From Amycolatopsis sp. DSM 110486 (GTDB lineage: Bacteria; Actinomycetota; Actinomycetes; Mycobacteriales; Pseudonocardiaceae): DNA of 64,000 bases. Where the stretch lies: positions 2,557,001 to 2,621,000 of the forward strand of contig NZ_CP080519.1 of NCBI RefSeq assembly GCF_019468465.1. The letters are read 5' to 3'. A program made the translations under genes and the position numbers. Below the pieces are notes generated by a model. That model searched no databases. It had not been told where the DNA came from and saw nothing but the letters and a program-made list of their open reading frames with translations. Shown piece after piece: positions 34,538 through 43,708 of this stretch (its first letter is position 1; each line of letters opens with the position of its first letter).

Positions 34538-34587
34538 ACGGCGCACCTGGTCGACGACGCCATGAACAGTGCGACTAAGGAGAATTC

Positions 34588-35790
34588 ATGACCACGGAAT
34601 CCGCTGCGCCTGTCGCGCAGAAGGTGCCCAGCCGGGAAGAGCTGGTCGAGCGTGCGAACAGCCTGCGTGCTCAGCTGTGGGAAGCCGCCCCGGAAGTCGA
34701 CCGCGAGCGCCGCCTGAAGACCGCGAACTTCGAGGCCATTCGTGATGCCGGGCTGATCCAGCTGTTCGTGCCGAAGCGGCTCGGCGGGTTCGACGCGGGC
34801 ATGCGGACCTTCCTCGAGGTGACGATCGCGCTCGGTCGCGGCTGCGCCTCGTCGGCCTGGGTGACCGGGGTCCTCAACACCGGCAACTGGTGGGCCGCCA
34901 GCTACTCCGAGCAGGCGCAGGACGAGGTCTGGACGACGAACCCCTTCGCCACCACCGCCGGCGTGCTGGCTCCCACGTCCGAGGTCGAGGTCGTCGAAGG
35001 CGGCGTGAAGCTCAACGGCAAGTGGGGCTACGCCTCGGGCTCGAACCACTGCGACTGGGCCAGCGTCTGCTATCCGAGCGTGGTTCCCGGCCGCCGCGAC
35101 CTGAACCTCGCGCTGGTGCCGATGAAGGACCTCACGGTCGAAGACACGTGGTTCATCGCCGGCATGCGCGGCACGGGCAGCAACACCCTCGTCGCCCGCG
35201 ACGTGTTCGTGCCCGAGCACCGGCTGCGCTCGGCCACCGGGCTGTTCAACGGCGACCACGTGCACACGGGCCCGAACGTCAGCCACCGGGTCAGCCTCGC
35301 GGGCCTGGCCTCGCTCTCGCTCGCCGGTGCCCAGCTCGGCCAGGCTCAGGCGGCGTTGGACTACGTGATCGAGAAGGCGCCGAAGCGGTCCATCACGACC
35401 ACCACGTACTCGTCGCAGTCGGAGTCGGTCGGGTTCCAGATCGACGTCGCGGAGGCGTCGGCCATGATCGCCGCGGCCGTCAAGTCCACTCAGGACGCGG
35501 CCGACCAGCTCGACGACTACGCGGCCAAGGGCGAGCACCCGCCCGAGGTCGTGCGCACGGGCCTGCGCGTGGGCATGGCGCGCGCGATGCGCCAGACCTT
35601 CCACGCCGTCGACCTCCTGATGACCGCGCACGGTTCGTCGGCCTTCGCCGAGGTGAACCCGTTGCAGCGCATCTGGCGCGACGCCGGGGTCGCGTCGCGG
35701 CACGCGGCGTTCAACATGCGCGTCAGCCAGGAACTGGCGGGCAAGTCCCTGCTCGACCAGAACCCGAGCTCCGTCAGCTTCCTCGTCTGA
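34588..35790 (+). CDS. Flavin-dependent aromatic hydroxylase, acyl-CoA dehydrogenase fold (oxygenase component, paralogue 2)
   Basis: 400 aa; ATG after AAGGAGAA. Same family as the protein at 31445: by eye well over half the residues match, including RLGGFDAGMRTFLEVTIALG, CASSAWVTGVLNTGNWW, KLNGKWGYASGSNHCDWASV and GTGSNTLVARDVFVPEH. Needs reduced flavin from a separate reductase; the nearest is at 32648. It is paired with an amidohydrolase 15 nt downstream rather than a reductase, so it probably acts on a different substrate from its paralogue. Expressed from promoter C. Confidence 0.85.
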   Translation: MTTESAAPVAQKVPSREELVERANSLRAQLWEAAPEVDRERRLKTANFEAIRDAGLIQLFVPKRLGGFDAGMRTFLEVTIALGRGCASSAWVTGVLNTGNWWAASYSEQAQDEVWTTNPFATTAGVLAPTSEVEVVEGGVKLNGKWGYASGSNHCDWASVCYPSVVPGRRDLNLALVPMKDLTVEDTWFIAGMRGTGSNTLVARDVFVPEHRLRSATGLFNGDHVHTGPNVSHRVSLAGLASLSLAGAQLGQAQAALDYVIEKAPKRSITTTTYSSQSESVGFQIDVAEASAMIAAAVKSTQDAADQLDDYAAKGEHPPEVVRTGLRVGMARAMRQTFHAVDLLMTAHGSSAFAEVNPLQRIWRDAGVASRHAAFNMRVSQELAGKSLLDQNPSSVSFLV

Positions 35791-35805
35791 AAGGACAACT
35801 CGATC

Positions 35806-36726
35806 GTGATCGACGTTCACGCACACTGGTTTCCCCCCGCACTCACCAAGGAGTTCGACCGAGTCGCCGGTAAGAAGGTCTGGCCCGAGCACAGCCCCGA
35901 GCTGATCCAGCGGGTCGAAGAGCTCGAAGCCGACGGCGTGAACCTGCAGGTGCTCGGGCTCGGCCACAACCAGCCGTACTTCGAAGACGCGAGCAAGTCC
36001 TTGCACTGCGCGAAGTTCGCGAACGACCTCTACGCCGAGGCGGCCGACTTCGACGGCCGGCTCGAAGCCTTCGGCGCGATTCCCCTCCCGCACACGGAGC
36101 AGGCCATCGCGGAGGCGGTCCGCTGCCTCGACGAACTCCACTTCGCCGGGATCGGCCTGGGCACGACCGCCATCGGCACTTCGCTTGACGACCCCGCCTA
36201 CGAGGAACTCTGGGCCGAGCTCAACCGCCGCCGCGCGGTCATCTTCGTGCACCCGGTCGGCACGCCCGACACGTTCTCCACCGGGCTCGACGCGTTCATG
36301 ATGGGGCCGAAGTACGGCGGCCCCATGGAGGCCACGCTGGCGACGACGCACCTGGTCGTGTCGGGTGTGACGCAGCGGTACCCGGACATCCGGTGGATCA
36401 TCGGCACGATGGGTGGCTCGATCGGCTACCTCTGGCGGCGGTTCGAGGAGATCACCGAGTCGATCCACCAGGACCAGTGGCTGGAGACCAATCCCCGCCA
36501 GGAGCTCAAGAAGCTGTACTACGACACCACGCTGACCGACGACCCGGCCGCGATCAAGTTCTTCGCCGACTCCTTCGGCGCGGACCGGCTCGTACTCGGT
36601 ACGGACGCTCCCCGTGTGCGCGCCGGTGACTGGGCGAACCGGATCAAGGCGGTCCCCGGTTTCGACGAGCAGCAGCTGCGTGGCGTGCTCAACGACACCG
36701 CGGCGTCGCTCGGGATCGGGAAATAG
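35806..36726 (+). CDS. Amidohydrolase_2 family protein (ACMSD-like decarboxylase/hydrolase)
   Basis: 306 aa; GTG start. TIM-barrel metalloenzyme: N-terminal IDVHAHWFPP gives H5 and H7, VIFVHPVG a further metal His, and LVLGTDAP the catalytic Asp. This is the alpha-amino-beta-carboxymuconate semialdehyde decarboxylase group, which includes non-oxidative aromatic decarboxylases and C-C hydrolases. The classical gamma-resorcylate decarboxylases carry E-x-H instead of H-x-H here, so that specific assignment is less likely. Next to a hydroxylase it could remove a carboxyl group from a phenolic acid to feed hydroxyquinol formation (inference). Confidence 0.8.
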   Translation: MIDVHAHWFPPALTKEFDRVAGKKVWPEHSPELIQRVEELEADGVNLQVLGLGHNQPYFEDASKSLHCAKFANDLYAEAADFDGRLEAFGAIPLPHTEQAIAEAVRCLDELHFAGIGLGTTAIGTSLDDPAYEELWAELNRRRAVIFVHPVGTPDTFSTGLDAFMMGPKYGGPMEATLATTHLVVSGVTQRYPDIRWIIGTMGGSIGYLWRRFEEITESIHQDQWLETNPRQELKKLYYDTTLTDDPAAIKFFADSFGADRLVLGTDAPRVRAGDWANRIKAVPGFDEQQLRGVLNDTAASLGIGK

Positions 36727-36768
36727 CCGTTCCCTCGAATCCCTCGAATCCGGGCACGGCTCAGGCAT

Positions 36769-36806
36769 CCGCCGGGGCGAATCTCTCGGGAGATTCGCCC
36801 CGGCGG
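36769..36806. terminator. Bidirectional terminator between the amidohydrolase and QcrB genes
   Basis: Perfect 17-bp stem CCGCCGGGGCGAATCTC / GAGATTCGCCCCGGCGG with a TCGG tetraloop, one of the strongest hairpins in the window. Confidence 0.9.
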
Positions 36807-36824
36807 TCGCGGTGGCCGGCGTGG

Positions 36825-38420
36825 TCAGTGACCTCGTTTGACGTGCTGCACAGCCGCGGTTTCCTCCGGTGGGTCGGGTGTCAGGAGTGAGCCGGGCACG
36901 GCGTGGCCGGCGGCGCCGAGTTTGTTCATCTTCTTGGGGACCGTGGCGCCCTGGTAGTCGAGCGGGATGGGGTGGCCGTGGTCGTCCACCGGGCCGAGGG
37001 GCTGGTGGATTTCCAGGTAGCCGCCCGAGGGCGAGCGGGTGATGATGCCCGTCTCGATGCCGTGTTCGAGGACCTCGCGGTCGGCGCGTTGCAGGCCCAG
37101 GCAGATGCGGTAGGTGAGGAAGTAGGCCAGCGGCGGCACGATCAGCACGCCGATGCGGCCGGCCCAGGTGGTCGCGTTGAGGGAGATGTCGAACTGGTCG
37201 GCGATGATGTCGTTGAAGCCGGACAGCTCGATCACCAGGAAGAAGCCCAGCGCCATCATGCCCAGAGACGTGCGGACGGGCGCGTCGCGCGGGCGTTGCA
37301 GGATGTTGTGGTGCGCGGTGTCCTTCGACAGCCGCCGCTCTATCCACGGATAGGACAGCAGCAGTGTGAACAGCAGCGGCATCCCGATGGCGCCGGGGAA
37401 GAACACTGCCGGGATCGTGTAGTTCCCGAGGTAGACCTCCCAGGCGGGCCAGATGCGCAGCAGTCCGTCGGCCCACGCCAAATACCAGTCCGGTTGCGAG
37501 CCCGCCGAGACCTGCGACGGGTTGTACGGGCCGATGTTCCAGATCGCGTTGATCTGGAACATCCCGGCCAGCAACGCGATGACGCCGGTGACGATCGTGA
37601 AAAACGCCCCCGCCTTCAGCGCGAACGCCGGGAAGATCCGGATGCCGACGACGTTTGTTTCCTTGCGCTTCACGCCGGGGAACTGGGTGTGTTTCTGGTA
37701 CCAGACGATCGCGAGGTGTGCGGCGATCAACGCCAGCATGATGCCCGGGATGATCAGGATGTGGACCGTGTAGAGCCGCGGGATGATCTGATTACCCGGG
37801 AACTCGCTGCCGAACACGGCCCAGTGGATCCACGTGCCGATCACCGGGATCGACAGGATGATCCCCGACAACGTCGCCCGGATCCCGGTGCCCGACAGCA
37901 GGTCGTCGGGCAGCGAGTAGCCGAAGAAGCCTTCGAACATGCCCAGGATCAGCAGCGTCGCGCCGATCAGCCACGTCGCTTCGCGCGGCCGCCGGAACGC
38001 GCCCGTGAAAAACACCCGGCACATGTGCACCGACATCGCCGCGATGAAGATCAGCGCGGCCCAATGGTGCACCTGCCGCACGAACAACCCACCCCGGACT
38101 TCCATCGAAATGTCCAACGTGCTGGCAAAGGCCCGCGACATCTCCAGACCCTGCATGTTCGTGTACACGCCGTGGTAGGTGACCGCTTGCATCGACGGGT
38201 CGAAAAACAGCGTCAGGTAGACACCGCTGAGCAGCAGCACGATGAACGCGTACAGCCCGATCTCGCCCAGCAGAAACGACCAGTGCGTCGGGAACACCTT
38301 GTTCATCTGGTGCCGCAGGCCCTTGGACACGTGGTAACGGTCGTCGACCGCCTTCGCCACCACGCCGGCGGCCTTGAGCGCGCCCGGGTCGGACTTGGTC
38401 GGACTGGTCAGTGAGCTCAT
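36825..38420 (-). CDS. qcrB: Cytochrome b subunit of a bc1-type complex (QcrB paralogue)
   Basis: 531 aa. Actinobacterial-type QcrB: eight or nine transmembrane spans, heme-binding His pairs in [20 protein letters not shown] and [20 protein letters not shown], and [10 protein letters not shown] as the Qo-site PEWY equivalent. A complete bc1 complex would also need qcrA and qcrC, which are absent here, so this copy is an orphan outside the usual cta-qcr cluster. It is translationally coupled to a small membrane protein and an NDH-2-like flavoprotein, suggesting an alternative route moving electrons to or from quinol. Confidence 0.88.
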   Translation of the reverse strand: MSSLTSPTKSDPGALKAAGVVAKAVDDRYHVSKGLRHQMNKVFPTHWSFLLGEIGLYAFIVLLLSGVYLTLFFDPSMQAVTYHGVYTNMQGLEMSRAFASTLDISMEVRGGLFVRQVHHWAALIFIAAMSVHMCRVFFTGAFRRPREATWLIGATLLILGMFEGFFGYSLPDDLLSGTGIRATLSGIILSIPVIGTWIHWAVFGSEFPGNQIIPRLYTVHILIIPGIMLALIAAHLAIVWYQKHTQFPGVKRKETNVVGIRIFPAFALKAGAFFTIVTGVIALLAGMFQINAIWNIGPYNPSQVSAGSQPDWYLAWADGLLRIWPAWEVYLGNYTIPAVFFPGAIGMPLLFTLLLSYPWIERRLSKDTAHHNILQRPRDAPVRTSLGMMALGFFLVIELSGFNDIIADQFDISLNATTWAGRIGVLIVPPLAYFLTYRICLGLQRADREVLEHGIETGIITRSPSGGYLEIHQPLGPVDDHGHPIPLDYQGATVPKKMNKLGAAGHAVPGSLLTPDPPEETAAVQHVKRGH

Positions 38421-38806
38421 GTGATCCTCACTCGCCTACGCAGGACGGCCACCGCGAACACGGCGCCCAACACTTCGACGACGGACAGCACCCCATTTGT
38501 GACAACTCCCGGCCCCAACCACGCTCCGAACACGAACGACAACACCATCGAGACGCCGAGCAACACCGCGCCCGACCGCCCGCGCGTGCGGAAGTGGCGC
38601 CAGATCCCCACCGCCGACAGCCCCAGGATCCCGACGGCCACACCCACCGACGCCACGCTCGGGTGCACCACCGCGCGGGCCACCACGCCGGCGCAGTGCA
38701 GCGCGACGATCACCGCCAGCACCCGATCGATCCATACCACCAGCGGGGGATCCTTCACCACGGCATGGCCGTTCACCCGCCGCGCGACCTCCGGCCCCGG
38801 CGTCAT
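38417..38806 (-). CDS. Small four-span membrane protein between NDH-2 and QcrB genes
   Basis: 129 aa. Hydrophobic spans at about 21-45, 51-68, 78-97 and 103-123. A single His and a Cys in span 1 ([14 protein letters not shown]) might bind heme, but no recognised motif is present. ATGA overlaps join it to the flavoprotein gene upstream and qcrB downstream, so the three products probably form one complex or pathway. No named family recognised. Confidence 0.65.
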   Translation of the reverse strand: MTPGPEVARRVNGHAVVKDPPLVVWIDRVLAVIVALHCAGVVARAVVHPSVASVGVAVGILGLSAVGIWRHFRTRGRSGAVLLGVSMVLSFVFGAWLGPGVVTNGVLSVVEVLGAVFAVAVLRRRVRIT

Positions 38807-40110
38807 CGCTGCTCACCCGGAGTCGTGGTGTCCAGGGGAACCGCGGCCGACCGGACCAGGCCCAGTTGGACGGATTGGCGAGGCAACAGCGCGTCCAGCA
38901 GCCAGTCGACCGCCGTGCGGATGCGGTTGCCCGGCATGGCGAGCAGGTGGTAACCGCGCGTGACGAGCTTCGCGACCCAGCCCGACAGCGGGATGTGCAG
39001 CGGGTTGGCAGCGGCCTGCGCACCACCGAGGTCGACCACGAACCCCAGGTCGTGGTGCTTGTACTCGCGCGCGATGCCGAAGCCGAGGGAGGCGGCGACG
39101 TTGCGGCCGGCGAGAGTGCCCTGGCGGGTGGCGTGCTGGGCAGTCATGGCGGTGACCTCGCCGGGGCGGGTGAGGTCGGGGACGGCGGACGCCTCGCCGC
39201 AGGCGAAGATGCGGGGGTGGCCGGGGACGGCGAGGGTGGTGTCGACGACGAGGCGCCCGCGTTGCGTCTCGAAGCCGGCGCCGGCGACCAGCGGGTCCGG
39301 GCGGACACCGACGCACCACGCGATGGTGCGCGTCGGCACGAACTCGCCCGAGGTGAGCCAGACACCGTCGGTGGTGGCCTCGCGGACGGAGGTGCCCGTG
39401 AGCACCTCGACGCCACGCTTGCGGAGGACCCGATCCGCGGCCCGGGAAAGCCGCGGATCGAGCTCCGGCAGCACCTGGGGAGCGAGGTCGAGCAGCAGCC
39501 AGCGCGTCCGCTGCCCTTCGAGCTCCCGGTGCCGCCGCTGGATGGCCTTCGTGAACAGCGGGCCCTGGGCAGCCACCTCGGTCCCGGTGTAGCCGGCGCC
39601 GACCACGACGAACGTGCACCGCGCGTCGCGCTCCTCCGGTGAATCACTGGCGGCGGCCAGCTCCACCTGCCGGATCACGTGGTCGCGGAGGTACAAGGCT
39701 TCGGCGACACCGCGGAAACCGTGCGCATGTTCGGCGACGCCGGGGATCGGCAGGAGCTTGGTGACGCTGCCCCCGGCAATGATCAGGCGGTCGTAACGAA
39801 GCTCGTGGACCGCGCCCTCGGGGTCCGTATAGGACAGTCGATCTTTTTCCGGCGCGATCGCCGTCACCGTGCCGAGAGCCAACCGGACATCGGGCAAGGC
39901 GGCCGGGAGCGACACCGTCACCCGCCGCGGGTCGACGACGGCGGCAGCCACTTCCGGAAGCAGCGGCAGGTACCGGAAGTAGTCCGTCTCGTTGACGATC
40001 ACGATCTCGATCCCCGCCGCCTTCGGCAAAGACCGCCGCAACGCACGAGCGGCGCGGTAGCCGGCGACCCCGCCGCCCACGATGACGACTCTGGTCGGAT
40101 CCCCGTCCAT
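38803..40110 (-). CDS. NDH-2-like FAD-dependent NAD(P)H:quinone oxidoreductase (1)
   Basis: 435 aa. Two Rossmann domains: VVIVGGGVAGYRAARAL (FAD) and FVVVGAGYTGTEVAAQ (NADH). NETDYFRYLPLLPEVAAAVV and RIFACGEASAVPDLTRPGEV with MTAQHATRQG are NDH-2 signatures, and the C-terminal helical region (VAKLVTRGYHLLAMPGNRIR) would anchor it to the membrane. It is the first gene of an operon with the small membrane protein and QcrB, so it plausibly passes NADH electrons to quinone near a dedicated cytochrome b. Two inverted repeats lie 100-190 nt upstream. Confidence 0.87.
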   Translation of the reverse strand: MDGDPTRVVIVGGGVAGYRAARALRRSLPKAAGIEIVIVNETDYFRYLPLLPEVAAAVVDPRRVTVSLPAALPDVRLALGTVTAIAPEKDRLSYTDPEGAVHELRYDRLIIAGGSVTKLLPIPGVAEHAHGFRGVAEALYLRDHVIRQVELAAASDSPEERDARCTFVVVGAGYTGTEVAAQGPLFTKAIQRRHRELEGQRTRWLLLDLAPQVLPELDPRLSRAADRVLRKRGVEVLTGTSVREATTDGVWLTSGEFVPTRTIAWCVGVRPDPLVAGAGFETQRGRLVVDTTLAVPGHPRIFACGEASAVPDLTRPGEVTAMTAQHATRQGTLAGRNVAASLGFGIAREYKHHDLGFVVDLGGAQAAANPLHIPLSGWVAKLVTRGYHLLAMPGNRIRTAVDWLLDALLPRQSVQLGLVRSAAVPLDTTTPGEQR

Positions 40111-40210
40111 GCGTCCAGCCTTTCTCCACGAGAGCCTGACCCAGGTCAGCCTGCCACCGCGTGCCCGATTCGTACCCTCAGTCGTCCAACCACACAGGAC
40201 ACCGCAGAAC

Positions 40211-40299
40211 CTGGATATTCAGTATCCAGATTCAAGTCACAAGCTCACGGCAAGCTTTCCTTGGCTCCTCATAACCAGGACATTAATCATCCCGATTAA
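40211..40299. promoter_or_regulatory. Two inverted repeats upstream of the NDH-2/QcrB operon
   Basis: CTGGATA-TTCAG-TATCCAG (40211-40229) and TTAATC-ATCCC-GATTAA (40283-40299), both perfect, in an unusually AT-rich 244-nt gap. The first begins with CTGGATAT, as does a site upstream of the other NDH-2-like gene (49642). They are candidate operators for an unidentified regulator. Confidence 0.5.
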
Positions 40300-40311
40300 C
40301 CATGTCAAGAA

Positions 40312-40346
40312 GGGCGCGCGAGCCGGACGAACCGGCCCGCGCGCCC
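40312..40346. terminator. Terminator of the phenol hydroxylase-cat operon
   Basis: Outer stem GGGCGCGCG / CGCGCGCCC continues into inner stem GCCGG / CCGGC around ACGAA, 9 nt beyond the catC stop. Confidence 0.88.
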
Positions 40347-40354
40347 GAGAACTC

Positions 40355-40636
40355 TCAGCCCACCAACGCAGACGGGTGCTGCGCCAACGGCGTCACACTG
40401 ACACTCATGTACTTGAACAACGGCAGGTTCCACAGCAGGTCGTGCAGCTCGCCGTTGTCCGAGACGTCGAACACACTCAGGTTCGAGTACTCACCCACGA
40501 CCCGCCACAGGTGGACCCACTTCCCCTCCCGCTGCAGCTTCTGGCTGTGCGCCTTCTCCGTCGCCAGCAGCTCGTCCCGGAACCCGGGGTCGAGGTCCAG
40601 CGGCAACGAGACGTCCATCCGCACCGCGAACAACAT
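40355..40636 (-). CDS. catC: Muconolactone delta-isomerase
   Basis: 93 aa, the usual size. Converts muconolactone to 3-oxoadipate enol-lactone. MLFAVRMDVSLPLD, EKAHSQKLQREGKWVHLWRV and GEYSNLSVFDVSDNGELHDL are the conserved blocks, with the catalytic Glu/Lys in EKAHSQKLQ. Last gene of the operon, 7 nt after catA. The downstream enol-lactone hydrolase (catD/pcaD) is not in the window. Confidence 0.94.
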   Translation of the reverse strand: MLFAVRMDVSLPLDLDPGFRDELLATEKAHSQKLQREGKWVHLWRVVGEYSNLSVFDVSDNGELHDLLWNLPLFKYMSVSVTPLAQHPSALVG

Positions 40637-40643
40637 GCCGGCC

Positions 40644-41489
40644 TCAGGCGGGGTCGAGCACGAAGTCGTACCGGACCTCTTCGCCGGCGCCCGACGAAGC
40701 CGCGGTCGGCGCGAGGATCAGCGCGTCCTTCACCGCCGTGGCGATGTCGTCGCCGACGTGCTCACCACCGTCGAAGTAGAGCTGCGTCGTGATCACCTGG
40801 TGCCCCGGCGCGTAAACCTTGATGTGCAGGTGCGCCGGACGCCACGCGTGCCAGCCGGCCGCGGCGATCAACGCGCCCGTCGCGCCGTCGGTCGGGATCT
40901 GGTACGGCGCCGGGTGGATCGTGTGGATCGAGAAATTGCCCTCGGCGTCCGTGGTGAAGCGGCCGCGCAGGTTCCACTCCGGGATGCCGGGCGCGAACTG
41001 CGAGTACAGACCGTCGTCGTCGGCCTGCCAGAAGTCCACCACCGCACCCGCGAGCGGTTCGCCCGCCACCGAGCGCGCCTGGCCGAAGAAGCGCAGCGGC
41101 TGCCCGCCCTCGCCTTCGCGCATCGGCAGGGTGCCTTCCGCGCCGAACTCCGGCGCACCCTCCACGTAGTACGGACCTTCGATGCTCCCGGCGGTCCCCT
41201 CGCGGCTGGCGTTCGCGACCTTCTCCACCTCGTGCTCGATGAACACGTCGAGGAACAGCGGCCACTCACCGTCTTCGCCGACCCGGATCAGCCACGCCTT
41301 GAAGGCGTTGTACTCGTCGTAGGTCAGCTGGTGCTTGCGGACGACCTCGTGCAGCGCGGCCAGCGCGTCCGTCGCGATCGCGTCCACGCGGGCCGCGTCC
41401 GCCGCGGCGGAACCCTTGGCCCGCTCCTGGAAACGCTCGGTCGCCGACGCACCCGAAGCTGCGGCTGTGGGCGAAACGACTTCAGTCAT
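40644..41489 (-). CDS. catA: Catechol 1,2-dioxygenase (intradiol)
   Basis: 281 aa. Opens catechol to cis,cis-muconate with non-heme Fe(III). An N-terminal helical dimerisation domain (about 20-110) precedes the beta-sandwich. The iron ligands are the Tyr of GPYYVEG, the Tyr of PYQIPTDG, and the His pair of RPAHLHIKVYAPGHQ. The long N-terminus (VVSPTAAASGASATERF) is slightly extended. It completes phenol to muconate together with the hydroxylase of the same operon. Confidence 0.93.
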   Translation of the reverse strand: MTEVVSPTAAASGASATERFQERAKGSAAADAARVDAIATDALAALHEVVRKHQLTYDEYNAFKAWLIRVGEDGEWPLFLDVFIEHEVEKVANASREGTAGSIEGPYYVEGAPEFGAEGTLPMREGEGGQPLRFFGQARSVAGEPLAGAVVDFWQADDDGLYSQFAPGIPEWNLRGRFTTDAEGNFSIHTIHPAPYQIPTDGATGALIAAAGWHAWRPAHLHIKVYAPGHQVITTQLYFDGGEHVGDDIATAVKDALILAPTAASSGAGEEVRYDFVLDPA

Positions 41490-41516
41490 GGCAAATACCT
41501 CTCTTCGTGGTGGGAA

Positions 41517-42617
41517 TCAGTCCTGGCGGTAGCGCGCGAGCTTGCCGTCGTCGAGCTGGATGCCGAGGCCGTGGCCTTGCGGCACGCGCAGCTCGCCGTG
41601 CTCGATGCGCAGGGGTTCGGCGAGCAGGTCGTCGGTCATGTCGAGGAAGTTCGACAGCTCACCGGCCCGCCGCGAGGTGAGCTCGAACGCGGCCCCGAAC
41701 GTCGCCGCGCACAGCGAGCCGATCTGCCCGTCGATCTGGTTGCCGAGCACGACCTCGACGCCGAGCCCGGCACACAGGTTGAGAACCCGCTGCGAGTACG
41801 TGAAGCCGGTGCGGGCCGTTTTGATGCTGACGCCGTGCGCCGCGCCGGCCAGCAGCTCGCGCGTGACTTCGCCGGGCCGCGTCGCGCTTTCGTCTGCGTA
41901 GAGCGGGATCCGGCTCTGCGTGGCGAGCCACCGGCGACCGAGCACGTCGTCGGCCGGGCACAGCTCCTCGGCGAACAGCAGGCCGACGTCCTCGAGCGCC
42001 CGCAACGCGGCGGCCGACTCCGAGGCCGTCCAGCCGCGGTTGCCGTCGATGTAGAGCTCGACGTCGTCGCCGAGCGCGGCCCGCAGCGCGCGGCAGACGT
42101 CCACGTCGAGACGGATCGGCTTGCGGCCCACCTTCACCTTGAACGTGGTGATGCCGTAGAGGTCGCGCACGCGCTCGGCCTCGTCCACCATCTCGCCCGG
42201 CTGCGCGAACCCGACCATGTGGCACACGCGCATGCGGTCGGTGTAGCCGCCGAGCAGCTCGGTCACGGACACGCCGAGGCTCTGCCCGATGAGATCCCAC
42301 AGCGCCATGTCGATCGCGCTCTTCGCGGCCGGGTTCCCCACCGTGCGGTCGAGTTTGGCGTGCACGGCCTCGCGGGCCAGCGGCGACATCCCCAGCAGCT
42401 GGGGCGCGAAAACCGAGTCGATGACGGCCTTGATCGAGCCCTGGGTCTCCCCGTAGGTGAACGGCCGGGGCGGGGCTTCGGCGGTCCCCACCAGACCCTC
42501 GTCGGTGTGCACCCGCACGAGGATGTGCGCGGCCGTGTCCACCTCGCCGCTCGCGAACCGCAGAGGTTTGCGGTACGGGATGGCGAACGGGATCGCCTCG
42601 ATTTCGGTGACTTTCAT
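41517..42617 (-). CDS. catB: Muconate cycloisomerase
   Basis: 366 aa, enolase superfamily MLE subgroup. Cyclises cis,cis-muconate to muconolactone. ALWDLIGQSLGVSVTELLGG, the K-x-K base in TFKVKVGRKP, and metal ligands in YIDGNRGWT, FAEELCPADD and YADESAT are all visible; SIKTARTGFTYSQRVLNL carries the second Lys. Gene order catB-catA-catC within the phenol hydroxylase operon. An RBS-like GAAAGGACC lies upstream of the ATG. Confidence 0.92.
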   Translation of the reverse strand: MKVTEIEAIPFAIPYRKPLRFASGEVDTAAHILVRVHTDEGLVGTAEAPPRPFTYGETQGSIKAVIDSVFAPQLLGMSPLAREAVHAKLDRTVGNPAAKSAIDMALWDLIGQSLGVSVTELLGGYTDRMRVCHMVGFAQPGEMVDEAERVRDLYGITTFKVKVGRKPIRLDVDVCRALRAALGDDVELYIDGNRGWTASESAAALRALEDVGLLFAEELCPADDVLGRRWLATQSRIPLYADESATRPGEVTRELLAGAAHGVSIKTARTGFTYSQRVLNLCAGLGVEVVLGNQIDGQIGSLCAATFGAAFELTSRRAGELSNFLDMTDDLLAEPLRIEHGELRVPQGHGLGIQLDDGKLARYRQD

Positions 42618-42641
42618 CGCGGTCCTTTCACAGGGGCCGGA

Positions 42642-43694
42642 TCAGCGCCTGATCAGCGGACTGCGCACCACGTGGGTGCCCGCGGCGCGGTCGGCGGAGT
42701 CGAAGAAGTCCTCGCGGTAGATGTCCCGGGGGAACAACCGCGCCTTCATCAGCGCCTTCATGGTGTCCGAGACCATGTCCGGGCTGCCGCAGATGTAGGC
42801 GACGTTCCCGCCCGCCCGGGGGAAGTCCTCGGCCAGCAGCGCCGGAACCCGTCCGGAACGTCCGTCCCAGTCGTCGCGCGAAAGCGCCGGCCGGTAGGTG
42901 AACCAGTCTGTGCGCGCTTCGAGCTCCTCGAAGTACTCCCGGTCGTAGAGATCGTCCTTGGTGGCCACTCCGTGGTACAGCGTGACCTGGTGTCCGCCGC
43001 CGTCCTCGTCGATGTGGCGGATCATCGACTTCAACGGCGCCAGCCCGGTGCCCGAACCGAGCAGCAGGATCGGCTGCGTCCGAAGTGGACGGAACGAGAA
43101 TCGCCCGTACGGACCGGACAACGTCACGTCGTCACCGGCCTTCAGGCTGGAGAAGACCCAGCCGTCGGTGGCGACGCCGTTTTCCGAGCGCTTCACGTGC
43201 AGCTCGATCAGTGACCCGTTCGACGGCGTGCTGGCGATCGAGTACGGCCGCTGGTGCCCACCCGGCACGTCGAGCAGCACGTACTGCCCGGGGTTGAACC
43301 GCATCGGTTCCTCGAGCGCGAGCACCAGACGACGGACGTCGGGCGCGATCTCGTCGAGGCTGTCCACCCGGGCGCGGAAGTCGCGCACCGGGTGGACACC
43401 GACGCCCTCGTCCATGTCGACTTCACCCTCGAGCACCACGTCGCCGCGCGGCTGGGCCACGCAGATCAACGCGGCACCCTCGTCGCGCTCGCTTTCCAGC
43501 AACGCGTACGGCGACGCGTCGCCCAGGTCGACCTCACCGTCGAGGATCTGGGCCTTGCAGGTGCCGCACGTGCCGTGGGTGCACGCGTGCGGCAGCCAGA
43601 TGCCCTCGCGCAGGCACGCGTCGAGCACGGTCTGGTCCTCCCGGCACTGAATCTCGGCGCCGATCGGTTCCACGCGGATGGTGTGCGTCGTCAA
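42642..43694 (-). CDS. dmpP: Phenol hydroxylase reductase component (P5)
   Basis: 350 aa. An N-terminal plant-type [2Fe-2S] ferredoxin domain (ACTHGTCGTCKAQ, with the fourth Cys in LICVAQP) is followed by an FAD domain (RPYSIAS) and an NAD domain (LLLGSGTGLAPLKSMI, YICGSPDMV). It transfers electrons from NADH to the diiron oxygenase. The benzoate dioxygenase reductase has a similar architecture, but the neighbours are phenol hydroxylase subunits. Confidence 0.92.
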   Translation of the reverse strand: MTTHTIRVEPIGAEIQCREDQTVLDACLREGIWLPHACTHGTCGTCKAQILDGEVDLGDASPYALLESERDEGAALICVAQPRGDVVLEGEVDMDEGVGVHPVRDFRARVDSLDEIAPDVRRLVLALEEPMRFNPGQYVLLDVPGGHQRPYSIASTPSNGSLIELHVKRSENGVATDGWVFSSLKAGDDVTLSGPYGRFSFRPLRTQPILLLGSGTGLAPLKSMIRHIDEDGGGHQVTLYHGVATKDDLYDREYFEELEARTDWFTYRPALSRDDWDGRSGRVPALLAEDFPRAGGNVAYICGSPDMVSDTMKALMKARLFPRDIYREDFFDSADRAAGTHVVRSPLIRR

Positions 43695-43708
43695 GACGAA
43701 TTCTCCGT

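Noticed and set aside
35806..36726. Gamma-resorcylate decarboxylase as a firm call
   Set aside because: The family is right, but the N-terminal metal motif is H-x-H rather than E-x-H, so only an ACMSD-like call is supported.
42642..43694. Benzoate dioxygenase reductase (BenC)
   Set aside because: The architecture is similar, but no benA or benB is nearby and the gene lies directly after dmpO and dmpN in a phenol hydroxylase operon.
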